Shown here in pieces: positions 48,177 through 57,852 of a stretch of 64,000 nucleotides of DNA. This DNA is from Microbacterium rhizomatis. Lineage in GTDB: Bacteria > Actinomycetota > Actinomycetes > Actinomycetales > Microbacteriaceae. The stretch is from positions 992,001 through 1,056,000 of the forward strand of contig NZ_VYSA01000001.1 of assembly GCF_008710745.1 (NCBI RefSeq). Direction: 5' to 3'. Position 1 is the stretch's first letter. Each line of letters starts with the position of its first letter. The notes beneath the pieces are model-generated. The model had not been told where the DNA came from, made no database searches, and saw only the letters and a program-made list of their open reading frames with translations. A program made the position numbers and the translations under genes.

Positions 48177-49772
48177 TCACTTGGAAGTGAGCGTGAGGGT
48201 CAGCGTCGAGGTGTAGACACCCGCGTTGGCGCTGTCAGGCGCCGTGAAGGTGAGGCCGGCGTCGAACAGGGCGCCCGCCGTGCCCGTGGACACGAGCGGC
48301 GCGCTGGTCGCGAAGGTCGCGCCGTTGGTGCCCGTGGTGATGCCCGTCTTCAGCGTTGCACCCGCGAAGGCGGAGGGCGCGATCGTCAGCGCGGTGGCCG
48401 GGATCGTGTCGGCTCCCTTGGTGAAGGCCGAAGCCGCCGCCGTCAGGTTCCAGCCCTTGAGGTCGTTGCGGTCGTCGACCACGGTGACCTTGCCGAGCGC
48501 GGCCGTCTTGTTGGCCCCGCGCGCCACGTCCCCGAAGTCGATCGACGTCTTCTCGGCGTTGAGCGACCACAGGTCGCTCGCCGTGACCTTGGCCGTCAGG
48601 TCGACGGTGTCGGTGAGCGTGTCGCCCGAGGCGCTGAGCTTGTCGAACGTGCCCCAGGACAGAACCGTGAACGCCGCATCACCGGGGGCGACGAGCGCCA
48701 CCGTGTGCGAACCGGCCGGCAGCGACGAGATGTCGATGACCGCGTTGCCCGAGGCGTCCGTGGTGACCTGACCGAGCTTGGTCGGGGTCGACCATGCCCA
48801 CACGTCGAGCGTCTTGTTCGCCTGAGCGGAGCCCGCCGGCAGCGTCACCGTCGCGTCGCCCTTCGCGGGAGCGGCGATCGTGACCTTGCCTGCGTCGGTG
48901 CCCGTGGGCTGCGTCGGTGCGGTCGGCGCAGGCGCGCTGACCGTGCCCGTGAAGGCCTGGTCAGCAGTGCCTGCGGTGTTGGTCGCGCGGAGCGTGAAGC
49001 TGTACGCACCCGCAGCCGTCGGCGTGCCCGCGATGACACCGGTCGCCGCGTCGAGGGTCAGACCCGCGGGAAGCGCGCCCGCCTGGACCGCCCACGTGAT
49101 CGGAGCGGTTCCGGTCGCCGCGATCGTCTGCGTGAACGCGTTGCCCTGCGCGAGCGCATCGAGCGCGGTCGTCGTGATCGCCGGGGCGACCGCCGCCGCG
49201 GCAGGCGTGGCGAACGTCCATGTGGCGAGCGCGGGGTTGGGGTTCGCGACGACAGTGATGTAGGTGTAGTCGGCCTCGAGAACGGTGTTGCCGTTGTTCG
49301 CGATGAATGCGATGCCGAGCGAGTAGTCCCCGCCAGCGTTCGCCACGCCACCGCTACCGGAAGGCGTGCCCGTACCGGCGGAGATATTGCCGCTCGGCTT
49401 GAGGTTCGGAAGCTGAATCCCCCCGGGGGTGAGCGAAAGAGGAGCGGACGCGTTCCAAGCCGCCTGGTTCTTCTCCTGGCCGCGCGGCGCGATGAACGTG
49501 CGCACCGAGCCGGCGTCCGCGGGGATCACGAACTTGCTGTTGTAGTCTGCGTCCGACTCCTCAGGGGAGCCGAGGACTGAGTCGTTCCAGCCCTTCACGC
49601 TGCCGGCGGGGATCTGGGATCCGTCCTCATCCGACAGAAGGTAGAACGGCTGGGTCGAGCCGACGGTCGGCACGATGGCGGCCGACGCTGAGAGCGCCGG
49701 GGTGATGATGAGTGCGACAGCGGCGACGGTGGCGCCGATGCCGATCCCGCTGAGTTTGGTGAACTTCTTCAT
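48177..49772 (-). CDS. WxL-domain surface protein
   Basis: 531-aa secreted protein. Signal peptide residues ~1-31 (ending SASA-AIV). N-terminal beta domain (~35-180); an Ig-like He_PIG repeat ~205-278 ([20 protein letters not shown] and [19 protein letters not shown]); a linker/wall domain ~290-375; and a C-terminal WxL domain (~400-531) with two WxL motifs, W402-S-L404 and W441-N-L443, the pattern [13 protein letters not shown] and the closing [11 protein letters not shown]. In Firmicutes WxL domains bind peptidoglycan non-covalently, together with DUF916 proteins such as the one encoded next. No anchor of its own, so it is held by partners. AAGGAAGAG precedes the ATG. Confidence 0.88.
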   Translation of the reverse strand: MKKFTKLSGIGIGATVAAVALIITPALSASAAIVPTVGSTQPFYLLSDEDGSQIPAGSVKGWNDSVLGSPEESDADYNSKFVIPADAGSVRTFIAPRGQEKNQAAWNASAPLSLTPGGIQLPNLKPSGNISAGTGTPSGSGGVANAGGDYSLGIAFIANNGNTVLEADYTYITVVANPNPALATWTFATPAAAAVAPAITTTALDALAQGNAFTQTIAATGTAPITWAVQAGALPAGLTLDAATGVIAGTPTAAGAYSFTLRATNTAGTADQAFTGTVSAPAPTAPTQPTGTDAGKVTIAAPAKGDATVTLPAGSAQANKTLDVWAWSTPTKLGQVTTDASGNAVIDISSLPAGSHTVALVAPGDAAFTVLSWGTFDKLSASGDTLTDTVDLTAKVTASDLWSLNAEKTSIDFGDVARGANKTAALGKVTVVDDRNDLKGWNLTAAASAFTKGADTIPATALTIAPSAFAGATLKTGITTGTNGATFATSAPLVSTGTAGALFDAGLTFTAPDSANAGVYTSTLTLTLTSK

Positions 49773-49800
49773 GGCTGGCTTCTCTTCCTTGTCGCGCGAG

Positions 49801-50961
49801 TCAGTTGTTGCGGGTGACGACGGTGCCGGTGGGAGCCGAGAAGCCGAACTTGATCTTCACGGCCTTGCTGGTCGTCGGAGAGCCGGACGCTCCCCAGTAC
49901 GTCAGGCTCGTCGAGGACGAGGTGTTCACGAGGTCCGAGACGCCCTGATCGAACGCCGCATTGCCGGAGGTGATCTTCGCGGTCGGCACGACGATGTAGA
50001 CGGTGCGGCCCCAGTCCGAGCTGGTGTAGTACGCCGTACTCGGAGCGAGGGCGGGAGCGGTCCCCGTGTAGGGAGCCACGCCGCCGATCGCGCCTGCGGA
50101 AACGCCCGCGAAGGTGTTGATGCGTGCCGCACCGTTCACCTGCCCGATGTAGTTGGCGATCGAGAGCGGCACGATCTGGATCTCGTTGTCAGCCGGGGTG
50201 AGGACGCGCCCGTCGTTCTCCGGGACGTTGTTCCCACGGGTGTCCACAGCGGTGCCGAGGGCGCTGACGCCGATCTTGCCCAGGAACGTGGTCCACGTCC
50301 CCGAGCTGGACTGAAGACCGATGGGCTGCAGCGTGAAACCCGTGCCGCTCAGCGCAGCGCTGGCCGCTGCGAGCGTGTTCGCCGAGTAGATGCTCGTCAG
50401 CTGGGCCTTCGTGAGGTCCTCGACGACCGCCTTCGCGGCGACGGCGTCAGCGCCACCCGTGGCGTTGCCGATCTTGTACACATAGCCGATCGCGTCCTGG
50501 CCGAACGGGACGTATGTGAGGAGCGAGCCAGCCGTGCCGCCTACCGACGAACTGCGTGCGAAGTCGACCTGGTCCTTGACGTTCACCGTGTTGTAGGTGA
50601 ACGCGGCTCCGGTGGTCCCGCCCACGGAGGCGACCAGCGCGCTGCGGCCCGCACCGGAGCCGTTGGGGCGGTCGAAGATCGGGCCGAAGGCTTTCGTCTG
50701 GATGCCGCCGACGCCGCCGGACACGCCGAGCGTGAAGGCATCCCAGGACGCGAGCGCCTTGCCGTTACCGCTGAGCCTCACCGACGATCCGGTGATCGAG
50801 GTGCCGTTGGCCAGCGCGCTCACAGCATCCTGGAGCGTGTCGGAACCGACGATCGAGTAGCCGTCGGTCACCGGATCGGCGTGTGCTGCCGTGCCCACGC
50901 CGAAACCGGCGAGTGCCACACCGAATGCCGCGCCCATCGCGGCGAATTTCTTGAGTTTCAT
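49801..50961 (-). CDS. Secreted phosphate-binding-like protein (PBP fold)
   Basis: 386-aa secreted protein. Signal peptide ~1-28 ([20 protein letters not shown], ending AAHA). The mature start [18 protein letters not shown] is the PstS/phosphate-binding lead, and later [14 protein letters not shown]-like and [33 protein letters not shown] match the PstS fold (the sequence [11 protein letters not shown] fits the phosphate-loop region). The residues binding phosphate in PstS (GTG/SGT loops) are only partly present, so it may bind another ligand or act as a surface subunit. There is no C-terminal anchor. ATG at 50961 has AAGGAA ten bases upstream; a further ATG nine bases earlier lies too near that site. 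Confidence 0.82.
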   Translation of the reverse strand: MKLKKFAAMGAAFGVALAGFGVGTAAHADPVTDGYSIVGSDTLQDAVSALANGTSITGSSVRLSGNGKALASWDAFTLGVSGGVGGIQTKAFGPIFDRPNGSGAGRSALVASVGGTTGAAFTYNTVNVKDQVDFARSSSVGGTAGSLLTYVPFGQDAIGYVYKIGNATGGADAVAAKAVVEDLTKAQLTSIYSANTLAAASAALSGTGFTLQPIGLQSSSGTWTTFLGKIGVSALGTAVDTRGNNVPENDGRVLTPADNEIQIVPLSIANYIGQVNGAARINTFAGVSAGAIGGVAPYTGTAPALAPSTAYYTSSDWGRTVYIVVPTAKITSGNAAFDQGVSDLVNTSSSTSLTYWGASGSPTTSKAVKIKFGFSAPTGTVVTRNN

Positions 50962-51025
50962 GTGATCCATTTCCTTGTCGGGTGATGCAGGGGTGGAGCA
51001 GACGAGGCCGCGTACGAACGAGGCC

Positions 51026-53560
51026 TCAGGGAACCCGCCTTCGCAGACGGGTGATCAGTGGGACGACGGCAGCCCCGAGCGCGCCGCCGAGCACGCTCGC
51101 GGGGACCGCGAGAGCGATGGCCCCCATGTCGGGGTCGACGGGGGTCTTGCCACCGGAGAGGGCAGGGCTCGCATTTCCGGTTGCGGACGGTGAGGCGGGT
51201 GCGGCCGCGGCCGCATCGGGGGCAGCGGCCGCCGAACTGCGGGTGGCGGACGCGGGAGTCTGTGACGGGATGTACGCAGCCGGGGGTGATGAGGCCGCCG
51301 TCGGGGGCGTCGGACCCCGCTCGATCGAATCGGCTGCCGCAAGGGACTGCGCTGCCCAGTCCGCCGGGATCGTCGCGTAGCCGTCGGGAAGCTGCCCGGC
51401 CTCGACACCGAGCGTCTGGCCCTCGCTGCTCACGGCGTATCGGATGAACGACGCGTACGCGGCCCGGATCGGTGCGCTCGTCTTCGCGGGATTGTTCGCC
51501 GCGTACACCGGCATCGTCAGCGGATAGGCATCCGTCGCCGACTTCGAGGCCTCCGAACCCGAGTCGAATCCGAGCACGCGCCCGTCTGCTCCACTCGGAG
51601 ACATCGCGGCCGAAGCGGCGAGCATTCCGGATGCCGTCGGGTCGACGAACCTGCCTGCGGGGTTCCGGAGGGATGCGGTGACCACCCGGTAGCGTGCGGC
51701 GGCGGCCGTGCTCGTGAGCCCGATGAGACGCTGCGCCCCGGGCAGCATCCGCGAGCTCTTCCCGTACTTCGGTGGCACCGAGTTCGGATCCCATCCGCCC
51801 GGACCCTGCGCGTCGCCGCGCAGAGTGAGGTAGGCGACGCCGCTCAGGTCGTTGGCGTAGGGGCGCCACGTGATCAGGTTGAGCGGCCCCTGATTCTTCG
51901 GGGTGTACTCGATCGGATCGGCTTTCGGGAAGTCCTCCCGATCGAGCTCGAACGCCGTGCCCGTCGGGTTCACGCTCGCGTCGGTCGAATACCAGGGATT
52001 GACGATCATCCCCCACGGGTCGGGCTTGCTCGCCAGGAAGTCACGAGCATCCTGATCGGCGGCGATGTAGGCCCAGACCGCACGCGCTGAGTCCGAGCGC
52101 CCCTGTGGCACGATGACGTCGGCGATCGCCGGACCCGACAGGGACTGCGCAGCCCACTCCGGGTCGTTCACCGCGAGGAAGTCGGGGTCCTCCGTGATGT
52201 TGTACCCGTTGGTACCGGTGAGATAGCTCGTGTTCGCCCCGGTCGGTATCGCCGACCGGTACGAGTAGCTCAGCAGCTTCGCGACCAGGCGGGGGGTCAA
52301 GTTGATGCGGGTGAACGCGGACCGTGCGGCATCGGCGTGCTCGGGGGGCAGCTTCGGGTCGTTCGGGTTCGGGAACCGGTCGATCGCGACCGAGATCGTG
52401 ACTCCCGTGAGCGCGACGGCGGCGTACTGGAGCGGGTCGTTGCCCTCCGCCGTCTTGAGCGGTCGACTCGTGAGTGCGAGTGGCGCATCGACGGTGGAGG
52501 CTGCCGCGTAGGCGGCATCCGACTCCGCACCGGTCAGAAGCGCGTAGGCCGACCCACCCGCCTGAATGCACACGACCGGCTGCCAGGAGTTGACCGCGAT
52601 CGCCGCGAGCTCACTCCCGGCGATCTGCCGCTCGACACCTCCGATCGGGCACCGACTCCCGACCGGAGCGAACTCGAGCTTCACCGAGAGCGCGTGCCGC
52701 CACGAATCGATGAACAGGCCCGACTGGGTGATGTTCGTCGAGCCGTTGTCGGACGTGCCGCGCGGCAGCACGACGAGCCAGCAGTCGGCGCCCTTCGTCG
52801 TGCCCCCGACAGTGACCGGCGCTCCGCAACCGAGCCCGTTGGACTGCACGGCGGTCTGGGCTTCGAACGTCACGGAGCCCTTTCCGTCATTGCCGGACCC
52901 GACCCACGGGATCTCGTTCGTCGTGTAGGAGCTGAAGAACTGGTTGTTGTTGGGATCGACCGTGTCGTCGATCGACGTGACGCCCGTCACGGGATCGGTC
53001 TTGATCCCGTCCACACGCGTGCCGTCACGAGCGACGAACGGGATGGACGTGAAGGGGGGCAGGAACGGCACGGCCGAGGGCGCCGTGTACGGCAGATCAG
53101 CCGCGGGTACCTGAGCGAGCGGATAGTTCCGATACCCGTCCCTCGTGGCACCGACGCTTCCCGCGCCCCCGTACTGGCAGGTCGTGCGATCGGGTCGGCT
53201 CGCGTCCTGCGGATCATCTCCCCAGCACATGAAGATCTGAAGGAAGTTCTCGCCGCCGTTCCCGCCCGCAGAGGGGGCGATCGACTTCTTCCCTCCGGTC
53301 CATGTGAGCCTGATGCCCTGCGACAGCAGATCCTGCGTCTGAGCGACGGTCACGCTCAGGTCGGGCATCGGTGCGGTCGCGAGGTCAGGGTCCTGGCCCT
53401 TGGCGGTGATGGTCTTGGCACTATCGTCGACGGCTCTTGCAGCTCCGCTGAAGGCGACGCTCGAGCCCGCCACAAGAGCGAAGACGGCACCGGCTGTCAG
53501 CAATCCGCTGATACCGGATGTGAACCAGGTGCGGCGTCGGGCACGCAGCATTGCAGACAA
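51026..53560 (-). CDS. 844-aa anchored surface protein with PBP-like domain
   Basis: Exported protein of 844 residues. Signal peptide ~15-43 (GISGLLTAGAVFALVAGSSVAFSGAARA), extracellular region with six conserved-looking cysteines in Cys-rich patches (IFMCWGDD, RTTCQYGG, GLGCGAPV, GADCWLVV, SRCPIGG, PVVCIQ), a PstS-like C-terminal region (RLVAKLLSYSYRSAIP; DAYPLTMPVYAANNPAKTSAPI; GQLPDGYATIPADW), a Pro/Ala-rich linker (~755-805) and a C-terminal membrane helix (~812-835) with RLRRRVP. Not assigned to a named family. The start TTG at 53560 has GGAGA four bases upstream; an ATG nine bases later is too far from it. Confidence 0.8.
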   Translation of the reverse strand: MSAMLRARRRTWFTSGISGLLTAGAVFALVAGSSVAFSGAARAVDDSAKTITAKGQDPDLATAPMPDLSVTVAQTQDLLSQGIRLTWTGGKKSIAPSAGGNGGENFLQIFMCWGDDPQDASRPDRTTCQYGGAGSVGATRDGYRNYPLAQVPAADLPYTAPSAVPFLPPFTSIPFVARDGTRVDGIKTDPVTGVTSIDDTVDPNNNQFFSSYTTNEIPWVGSGNDGKGSVTFEAQTAVQSNGLGCGAPVTVGGTTKGADCWLVVLPRGTSDNGSTNITQSGLFIDSWRHALSVKLEFAPVGSRCPIGGVERQIAGSELAAIAVNSWQPVVCIQAGGSAYALLTGAESDAAYAAASTVDAPLALTSRPLKTAEGNDPLQYAAVALTGVTISVAIDRFPNPNDPKLPPEHADAARSAFTRINLTPRLVAKLLSYSYRSAIPTGANTSYLTGTNGYNITEDPDFLAVNDPEWAAQSLSGPAIADVIVPQGRSDSARAVWAYIAADQDARDFLASKPDPWGMIVNPWYSTDASVNPTGTAFELDREDFPKADPIEYTPKNQGPLNLITWRPYANDLSGVAYLTLRGDAQGPGGWDPNSVPPKYGKSSRMLPGAQRLIGLTSTAAAARYRVVTASLRNPAGRFVDPTASGMLAASAAMSPSGADGRVLGFDSGSEASKSATDAYPLTMPVYAANNPAKTSAPIRAAYASFIRYAVSSEGQTLGVEAGQLPDGYATIPADWAAQSLAAADSIERGPTPPTAASSPPAAYIPSQTPASATRSSAAAAPDAAAAAPASPSATGNASPALSGGKTPVDPDMGAIALAVPASVLGGALGAAVVPLITRLRRRVP

Positions 53561-53729
53561 TGTTTCTCCAGAGGATTTCCGGCGAGAACCCCATCGCCGA
53601 CGACCTCAAGCTATGAGCGCACTGTGGCCGCCAGATGAACGACCCGGTAACGAGGCGACTCCACTCGGTGCTCGGGGATCAAACGGATAAAATCCCAGAT
53701 CAGTGCCACAAAAACTGCGGCCTCTTCTG

Positions 53730-55301
53730 CTACTTCTCGGTGCCTTTGCCGCGGAGTCGACGCGAGACCAGCGGCGGCACGACGACGGCTGCGAAGAGCA
53801 GTGCGCCGGCGGCGAGCATGATCACCTGTGGCGTTCCCCAGCCGTCCGAAGCGAGCGTGAAAGGCGACGACACCGCCTTGCCCGCCGAGGCTGCGGACCC
53901 CGACACGAGGTTGCCGTTCGCGTCGTACACGGCATCGGATGCGCCGGCCGCACCTCCACCCGCCGCAGCGGCGTCACCGGAGGTCGCGGCATCCCCACCC
54001 GCTGCTCCCCCGCTCGCCTCGGTGCCGGTACCGCCCGTGCCGGTCACAGGAGTATCGACCAACGCGCCGCCCGTTCCTGTCGCGCACTGGGTGGGGCCCT
54101 GCTTGTCGCAGTCGGCCGGTTGGGGGGCGGTCGCCGCGAGCTGATTGCTCGATGGTGAATCGCCCGGTTTGAAGGTCGGGTTGTTGCAGGCGTTGAAGTC
54201 GACACCGCCGACCGTGCCCGGAATGCTCCCCAGGACATCGGATGCTGCCTGCACCAGGTTCATCGGAAGCGGCGAATACCCCAGCGCCGCGGCCTGCTGC
54301 TGGCCCTCGCAGATCATGTACCCGGCGAATTTGCTGAGCGTCTTGCCCTTCTCCGCGGTGAACACCTTGTTCGTCTGCGTCGGCACGATCATGTACGAGT
54401 AGCTCGACATCGGATATGTACGGGGATCGGCGTTGTTGTATACGCCGTCGAGATTCTGCGTGAGGTCGGTGTTGATCGCGGCGCCCATGAGGGCCACCGC
54501 CACCGATTGATATGTCGGCTCGACGTAATAGCCCTGATTGTTGAGGACTTTCGCGACGGGGAAGCCGGACTTCAGCGCGTACGAATACTCGACGTAGGTG
54601 ATCGCCCCCTCGCCGTAGCTCTGGCTGACGTAGCCGGCGACCCCGAGCGACCCGTTCTGCCCCTTGAACGTCGAATTGACCTGAGGGAACTGCGACCGCA
54701 TCCCGTATGTCCACACCGACGGAAATTGCTTCGACATCCACAGCGTGAACTGCGCACTCGTACCCGAGCCGTCCGACCGATACACCGGTGTGATCACCTT
54801 GTCCGGCATCGCCAGGGCCGGATTATCGGCTTGGATCGCCGGATCATTCCAATTCACGATGGCGCCCGTGAAGATCTTCGCGATGACCTCACCGGACAAC
54901 CGCAGATTCGTGACCTGCTTGCCACCGATCTTCAGGTTGTACATCAACGAGGTGCCGCCCGCCACGATCGGCATGTACTTGAACCCCGTCGTCGGAACCT
55001 CCGGCGCAGAACCATCCTCGGGCTGCGATTGGAACGGGATCTCACTGATCGCGAAATCCACCGTCTGATTGATGAAGTCCTGCCGACCCGCGGACGAACC
55101 CGTACCGCTGTAGTTCACCGTCATCCCATAGTTCGCCGCAACGTTCTTCCGCCACTGATCGAGCGCGTTCTGCGACCACGTCGAGCCGGAACCCGAGATC
55201 GGGACGAAAGTGTCCGCATGGGCGGGAAGAGGAATGGCGGCGATCATCGCGGTGATCACCGCGATGGCACCGAACCGGGCCCAGCGGGCGCGAGCACTCA
55301 C
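53730..55301 (-). CDS. pstS: Phosphate-binding protein PstS, C-terminally membrane-anchored
   Basis: 523-aa exported protein. Signal peptide ~1-29 (AIAVITAMIAAIPLPAHA, no lipobox Cys). The PstS core follows: ISGSGSTWSQNALDQW, NYSGTGSSAGRQDFINQTVDFAISE and RSDGSGTSAQFTLWM hold the phosphate-binding SGS, SGTGS and SGT loops. After ~370 residues comes a Gly/Ala/Thr-rich linker and a membrane helix (~492-512, TPQVIMLAAGALLFAAVVVPP) with RRLRGK, so the subunit is anchored by a C-terminal helix and not by lipid as in other PstS proteins. Overlaps pstA by four bases. Confidence 0.93.
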   Translation of the reverse strand: MSARARWARFGAIAVITAMIAAIPLPAHADTFVPISGSGSTWSQNALDQWRKNVAANYGMTVNYSGTGSSAGRQDFINQTVDFAISEIPFQSQPEDGSAPEVPTTGFKYMPIVAGGTSLMYNLKIGGKQVTNLRLSGEVIAKIFTGAIVNWNDPAIQADNPALAMPDKVITPVYRSDGSGTSAQFTLWMSKQFPSVWTYGMRSQFPQVNSTFKGQNGSLGVAGYVSQSYGEGAITYVEYSYALKSGFPVAKVLNNQGYYVEPTYQSVAVALMGAAINTDLTQNLDGVYNNADPRTYPMSSYSYMIVPTQTNKVFTAEKGKTLSKFAGYMICEGQQQAAALGYSPLPMNLVQAASDVLGSIPGTVGGVDFNACNNPTFKPGDSPSSNQLAATAPQPADCDKQGPTQCATGTGGALVDTPVTGTGGTGTEASGGAAGGDAATSGDAAAAGGGAAGASDAVYDANGNLVSGSAASAGKAVSSPFTLASDGWGTPQVIMLAAGALLFAAVVVPPLVSRRLRGKGTEK

Positions 55302-56599
55302 GAACGTGCCTCCTCTTTCGAAGGTGTCGGGTCTGTCGGGTGTGTCGGGTGGTTCTCCGGCCGGATCCGCTCGATTCCGCGCTGTTCGATGCGCTGCAGG
55401 TCACGCTGCGAGCCGGCAGCAGCCGCGCGGCGCTGCCGGTCGGAGAGCTGGCCCGGCCCCCGTCCGCCGATCACCCGCGCGATCAGGAAGAGCAGGAGCA
55501 CGAGGAGGACCAGCACGGCAGCCGCGCCGAACCCGCGGGCGATCATGCTCGGCTCGGGTGACTTGACGAAATCGAACACCTGCAGGGGCAGCGAGATCAT
55601 CGGCCCCTCGAACGGATTGATGTTCATCTCGGCCGTCACGCCCGACGTGAGCAGGACCGGTGAGGTCTCGCCGATACCGCGCGCCGTGCCGAGAATGACG
55701 GCGGTAACGAGCCCCGACCGCGATGTCGGCAGGACGACGTTCCACACGGTGCGCCACCGGGTCGTGCCGAGCGCGTACGAGGCTTCGCGCAGGTTGTTGG
55801 GCACGAGGCGCAGCACGACATCGGAGGCCCTGATGATGATCGGCAGCATCATGACGCTGATGGCCAGCGCCGCCGCGAACCCCGACCGCTGGTGGGTGAC
55901 CAGCGTGACGATCGCGGCGTAGATGAAAAGGCCGGCGACGATCGATGGGAGGGCCGTCATCGCGTCCGAGATCGTGCGGACGAAGCGCGCGAACGGGCCG
56001 CCGACCTCGTTGAGGAAGACCGCCGTCGTGATCCCGAGCGGGATCGTGATGATCAGCGCGATGCTGATCTGGATCAGGCTTCCGACGATGGCGTGCGAGA
56101 TGCCGCCGATGCTCAGCGGATCGAGCGGCCCGGCGAGCTTCATGGTCTCGACGAAGAAGTTCGGGTTCAGCAGAGCAGGCAGGCCCCGCACCACGGTGAA
56201 GGCCAGCACGAAGACGAGCGCGCTCAACAGGATCGTTCCCGCCGAGTAGAACAGGGCCGTCATGATGCGATCGCTCACCGTCAGGCGGTCGGCGCGCAGC
56301 GATGAGAGGACCGCATAGATGCCGAGGAAGGCGAGGAACGAGATGATCAGCCAGCCGACGAACCCGGTCATCGGGGTGAGCCACCCGAACAGGAGCGTGG
56401 CGAGGGCGAGACCGGCGGCGGCAGCGCCGAGCGCATTGAACGAATCATCGAGCGGGATGCTGCGGAGGTCGCGGCGCACTCCCCCGCTGCTGCCGTCACC
56501 CTGGGCCGGAATCGAGGTGCGCCGAGGCTCGTCGATGGCAGGATCATCGACGGACGCGTCGTCGATCCGCGATCCGGGTCGTGCTTCGAGGATGGTCAT
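55298..56599 (-). CDS. pstA: Phosphate ABC transporter permease PstA
   Basis: 433-aa permease. About seven membrane segments; the binding-protein-dependent loop is NNLREASYALGTTRWRTVWNVVLP. Long N-terminal (~70 residues, polar) and C-terminal (RQRRAAAAGSQRDLQRIEQRG...) extensions relative to usual PstA (~290 aa). The ATG at 56599 overlaps the pstC stop by one base (TGATG), the stop overlaps pstS by four. Confidence 0.94.
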   Translation of the reverse strand: MTILEARPGSRIDDASVDDPAIDEPRRTSIPAQGDGSSGGVRRDLRSIPLDDSFNALGAAAAGLALATLLFGWLTPMTGFVGWLIISFLAFLGIYAVLSSLRADRLTVSDRIMTALFYSAGTILLSALVFVLAFTVVRGLPALLNPNFFVETMKLAGPLDPLSIGGISHAIVGSLIQISIALIITIPLGITTAVFLNEVGGPFARFVRTISDAMTALPSIVAGLFIYAAIVTLVTHQRSGFAAALAISVMMLPIIIRASDVVLRLVPNNLREASYALGTTRWRTVWNVVLPTSRSGLVTAVILGTARGIGETSPVLLTSGVTAEMNINPFEGPMISLPLQVFDFVKSPEPSMIARGFGAAAVLVLLVLLLFLIARVIGGRGPGQLSDRQRRAAAAGSQRDLQRIEQRGIERIRPENHPTHPTDPTPSKEEARS

Positions 56600-57621
56600 C
56601 AGTTGCTCTCCGCCCCTGATCGGCTGCGCGCGACGATCATCGACGCGCTGAAGTTGACGATGAGCGTGATGATGAACAGCACGAGCCCTGCCGCCATCAG
56701 CGCCGAGAGACCGAATTGACTCGCTTCGCCGTATCGCAGAGCGATGAGCGCTGAGACGGAGTTGGTGCCGGTCTTGAGCACCTGCCAGTTGATCGAGAAG
56801 ATCGGCGAGATGATCATGACGACCGCGATCGTCTCGCCGAGCGCCCGGCCGAGCGCGAGCATCGTGCCGCCGATGATGCCGCCGCGACCGAACGGGAGCA
56901 CGACGGTGCGGATCATCCCCCACCGCGTCGATCCGAGCGCGAGCGCGCCCTCGCGCTCACCGAGCGGCGCCTGCGAGAACGCTTCGCGCATCACCGACGT
57001 CTGCGTCGGAACGATCATCAGCGACACCACGATCCCCGCGATGAATGCCGACGACGTGAAGGCGCCCGCATCCGTGATCGGTGCACCGTTCGCATCCGTC
57101 ACCGCGAAGATCGGGATCCAGCCGAAGTAGGTCGAGATCCACTGCGAGACGGGGATGACGTTGGCCTGCAGGAAGAAGACGCCCCAGAGTCCGAACACGA
57201 CGCTCGGAACCGCGGCCATCAGGTCCACGAGCGAGATGAGCGTCGACTTGATCCTGCCCGGCACGATCTCGCTGATGAGCAGGGCTGTCGCGAGCGACAG
57301 CGGCAGCGCGATCGACAACGCGATGAGCGCGATCGTGACAGTGCCGAAGAGGACGGCGCCCACGCCGAAGCTGCCGGTCTCGGGCGACCACTCCTGCGTC
57401 CAGAGGAATGCCGGACCCGATCGTGCGAGGGCCTCGCTCGCACGGCCCGAGAGGAAGATCCCGACCGCGAGCATGATCGCCACCGTCACGCCGCCTGCGG
57501 CATAGCACACGGTGCGGAAGACGCGATCGACTCGCACAGGGCGCGACTTCAACGAGCGCGGCTCCCGCGCGTCCGCGCCGCCTGTGGACGGCGTGATGAC
57601 CTCGGTGACCGAATCTGTCAT
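56599..57621 (-). CDS. pstC: Phosphate ABC transporter permease PstC
   Basis: 340-aa permease with six membrane helices and the cytoplasmic EAA-type loop REGALALGSTRWGMIRTVVLPFG. First gene of the cluster. GGAGG lies five bases before the ATG at 57621. The 5' region carries a GTTCACC motif. With PstA it would form the channel; the ATPase for it is 11 kb downstream at the end of the cluster. Confidence 0.95.
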   Translation of the reverse strand: MTDSVTEVITPSTGGADAREPRSLKSRPVRVDRVFRTVCYAAGGVTVAIMLAVGIFLSGRASEALARSGPAFLWTQEWSPETGSFGVGAVLFGTVTIALIALSIALPLSLATALLISEIVPGRIKSTLISLVDLMAAVPSVVFGLWGVFFLQANVIPVSQWISTYFGWIPIFAVTDANGAPITDAGAFTSSAFIAGIVVSLMIVPTQTSVMREAFSQAPLGEREGALALGSTRWGMIRTVVLPFGRGGIIGGTMLALGRALGETIAVVMIISPIFSINWQVLKTGTNSVSALIALRYGEASQFGLSALMAAGLVLFIITLIVNFSASMIVARSRSGAESN

Positions 57622-57760
57622 GTCACCTCCGTGACGGGCTCGGTGTCTGTGCCCGGCGAGACGGATCGGCGCACGGCGTGACGATTGATTTGTGAGCGGC
57701 ATCGATCGGGCGACGCGCTCCTCGGAGGCATACCCGGCGAAAGCCAGGATGGCGGCAGCA

Positions 57761-57767
57761 GGTGAAC
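57761..57767 (-). promoter_or_regulatory. GTTCACC half-site upstream of pstC
   Basis: On the minus strand GTTCACCTGCTGCCGCC begins 146 bases upstream of the pstC ATG. It matches the first repeat of a Streptomyces-type PHO box; the second 11-mer is imperfect. Low confidence. Confidence 0.35.
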
Positions 57768-57852
57768 GAGGACCACTCGCCGTGTGTCCTGGGCGTGACG
57801 GGCTGTCGTGCGAGGGATGACGGGCGCGCGGACGCGCGTCGACGGCGGGTGT

